In this document: piece after piece, positions 49,547 to 49,814 of the stretch
Numbering within the stretch: position 1 is the stretch's first letter
How the letters are laid out: each line of letters opens with the position of its first letter
Assembly (NCBI GenBank): GCA_963650135.1
Contig: CAVJLG010000014.1
Coordinates: 1 to 49,814, forward strand
Length of the DNA stretch: 49,814 nucleotides
Direction of reading: 5' to 3'
Source: HGM13006 sp963650135
GTDB taxonomy: Bacteria > Bacillota > Clostridia > Oscillospirales > Oscillospiraceae
The notes under the pieces: generated by a model
Databases searched by the model: none
The model's input: only the letters and a program-made list of their open reading frames with translations
What the model was told of the DNA's origin: nothing
Translations under genes and position numbers: made by a program

Positions 49547-49814
49547 ATGAACGCAGCAGGTATTGACGTTTCCAGCAGAAAGAGCACCGTGGCCGTGCTT
49601 CGTCCTTTCGGCGAAGTCGTGAAACTGCCCTTCGATGTGCGCCACAGCGCTGAGGATCTGGCGACGCTTGCAGAACAGCTCAAATCTATCGAGGGTGAGA
49701 CGCGGGTGGTCATGGAGCACACAGGGCGCTACTACGAGAGTATCGCCAAGGTTCTCCATGAAGCCGGACTCTATGTCTCGGCGGTCAACCCTCTGCTCAT
49801 CAAGGAGTACGGCA
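49547..49814 (+). CDS. IS110-family transposase, N-terminal part (runs off window)
   Basis: About 89 residues of a DEDD/RuvC-like recombinase of the IS110 family. The first catalytic Asp is in AGIDVSSRKSTVAV and the Glu in VMEHTGRYYE; the VNPLLIKEYG segment is also typical. ATG at 49547 is preferred over 49541 because AGGAG then lies eight bases upstream. The catalytic C-terminal part is outside the window, so intactness cannot be judged. Confidence 0.92.
   Translation, partial: MNAAGIDVSSRKSTVAVLRPFGEVVKLPFDVRHSAEDLATLAEQLKSIEGETRVVMEHTGRYYESIAKVLHEAGLYVSAVNPLLIKEYG

Overview
The window reads as chromosomal DNA of an anaerobic, moderately GC-rich Bacillota, most likely a gut Oscillospiraceae/Ruminococcaceae-type Clostridia. 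This placement is inference from gene content: an oxygen-sensitive HydABC [FeFe] hydrogenase, the anaerobic cobalt-early cobalamin pathway, SLH-domain surface protein, AbrB and PucR/AraC regulators, AGGAGG ribosome sites and TTGACA/TATAAT promoters. No rRNA, tRNA, CRISPR array or phage gene was seen.

Layout. 1-3551: a truncated GPH-type sugar transporter (minus), a divergent AraC regulator and a PucR regulator. 3595-9310: a sodium:solute symporter diverges from a four-gene operon (fucose-isomerase-like protein, a degenerate acyl-carrier-like protein, SufS, SufE). 9326-12737: a LysR regulator diverges from two tandem MetE-C-type (YxjG/H-like) methyltransferases, with a LysR-type box between them. 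12857-13084: a short AbrB protein.

13240-33525 is the centre of the window: a consensus promoter, a cobalamin riboswitch with a terminator, and about 19.8 kb of mostly overlapping genes. They encode a lipid-anchored CbiK-type cobalt chelatase, a duplicated-domain lipoprotein, a BtuF-like binding protein, a BtuC-like permease, an ABC ATPase fused to CbiD, then CbiF, CbiG, CbiH, CbiJ, CbiET, CbiA, CobT, CobU, CobS, a second short CobU-like protein, CobC, CbiB, CobD, CbiP, CobA and CbiC. This is nearly the whole route from sirohydrochlorin to cobalamin plus uptake of corrinoid or cobalt; CbiL is the one corrin-ring step not found here.

33536-37612: hydABC (minus). 37991-41016: an HSL-type esterase, a small membrane protein and a two-gene SDR operon. 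41423-44077: a GNAT acetyltransferase, a P1B metal ATPase and its CsoR repressor with clear operators. 44339-49271: an SGNH-SLH surface hydrolase, a MarR regulator, a 3-hydroxyacyl-CoA dehydrogenase and an FAD oxidoreductase carrying a collagen-like Gly-Pro insert. 49547-end: the start of an IS110 transposase.

Points most worth follow-up: the ABC ATPase-CbiD fusion; the extracytoplasmic CbiK; the isomerase-like/ACP-like/SufSE operon; a 44-bp relic of the lysR gene abutting the cobalamin promoter; the two unequal CobU-like genes; and a possible bridge-RNA region upstream of the IS110 transposase. All promoters, terminators and operators were read by eye and were not tested computationally.
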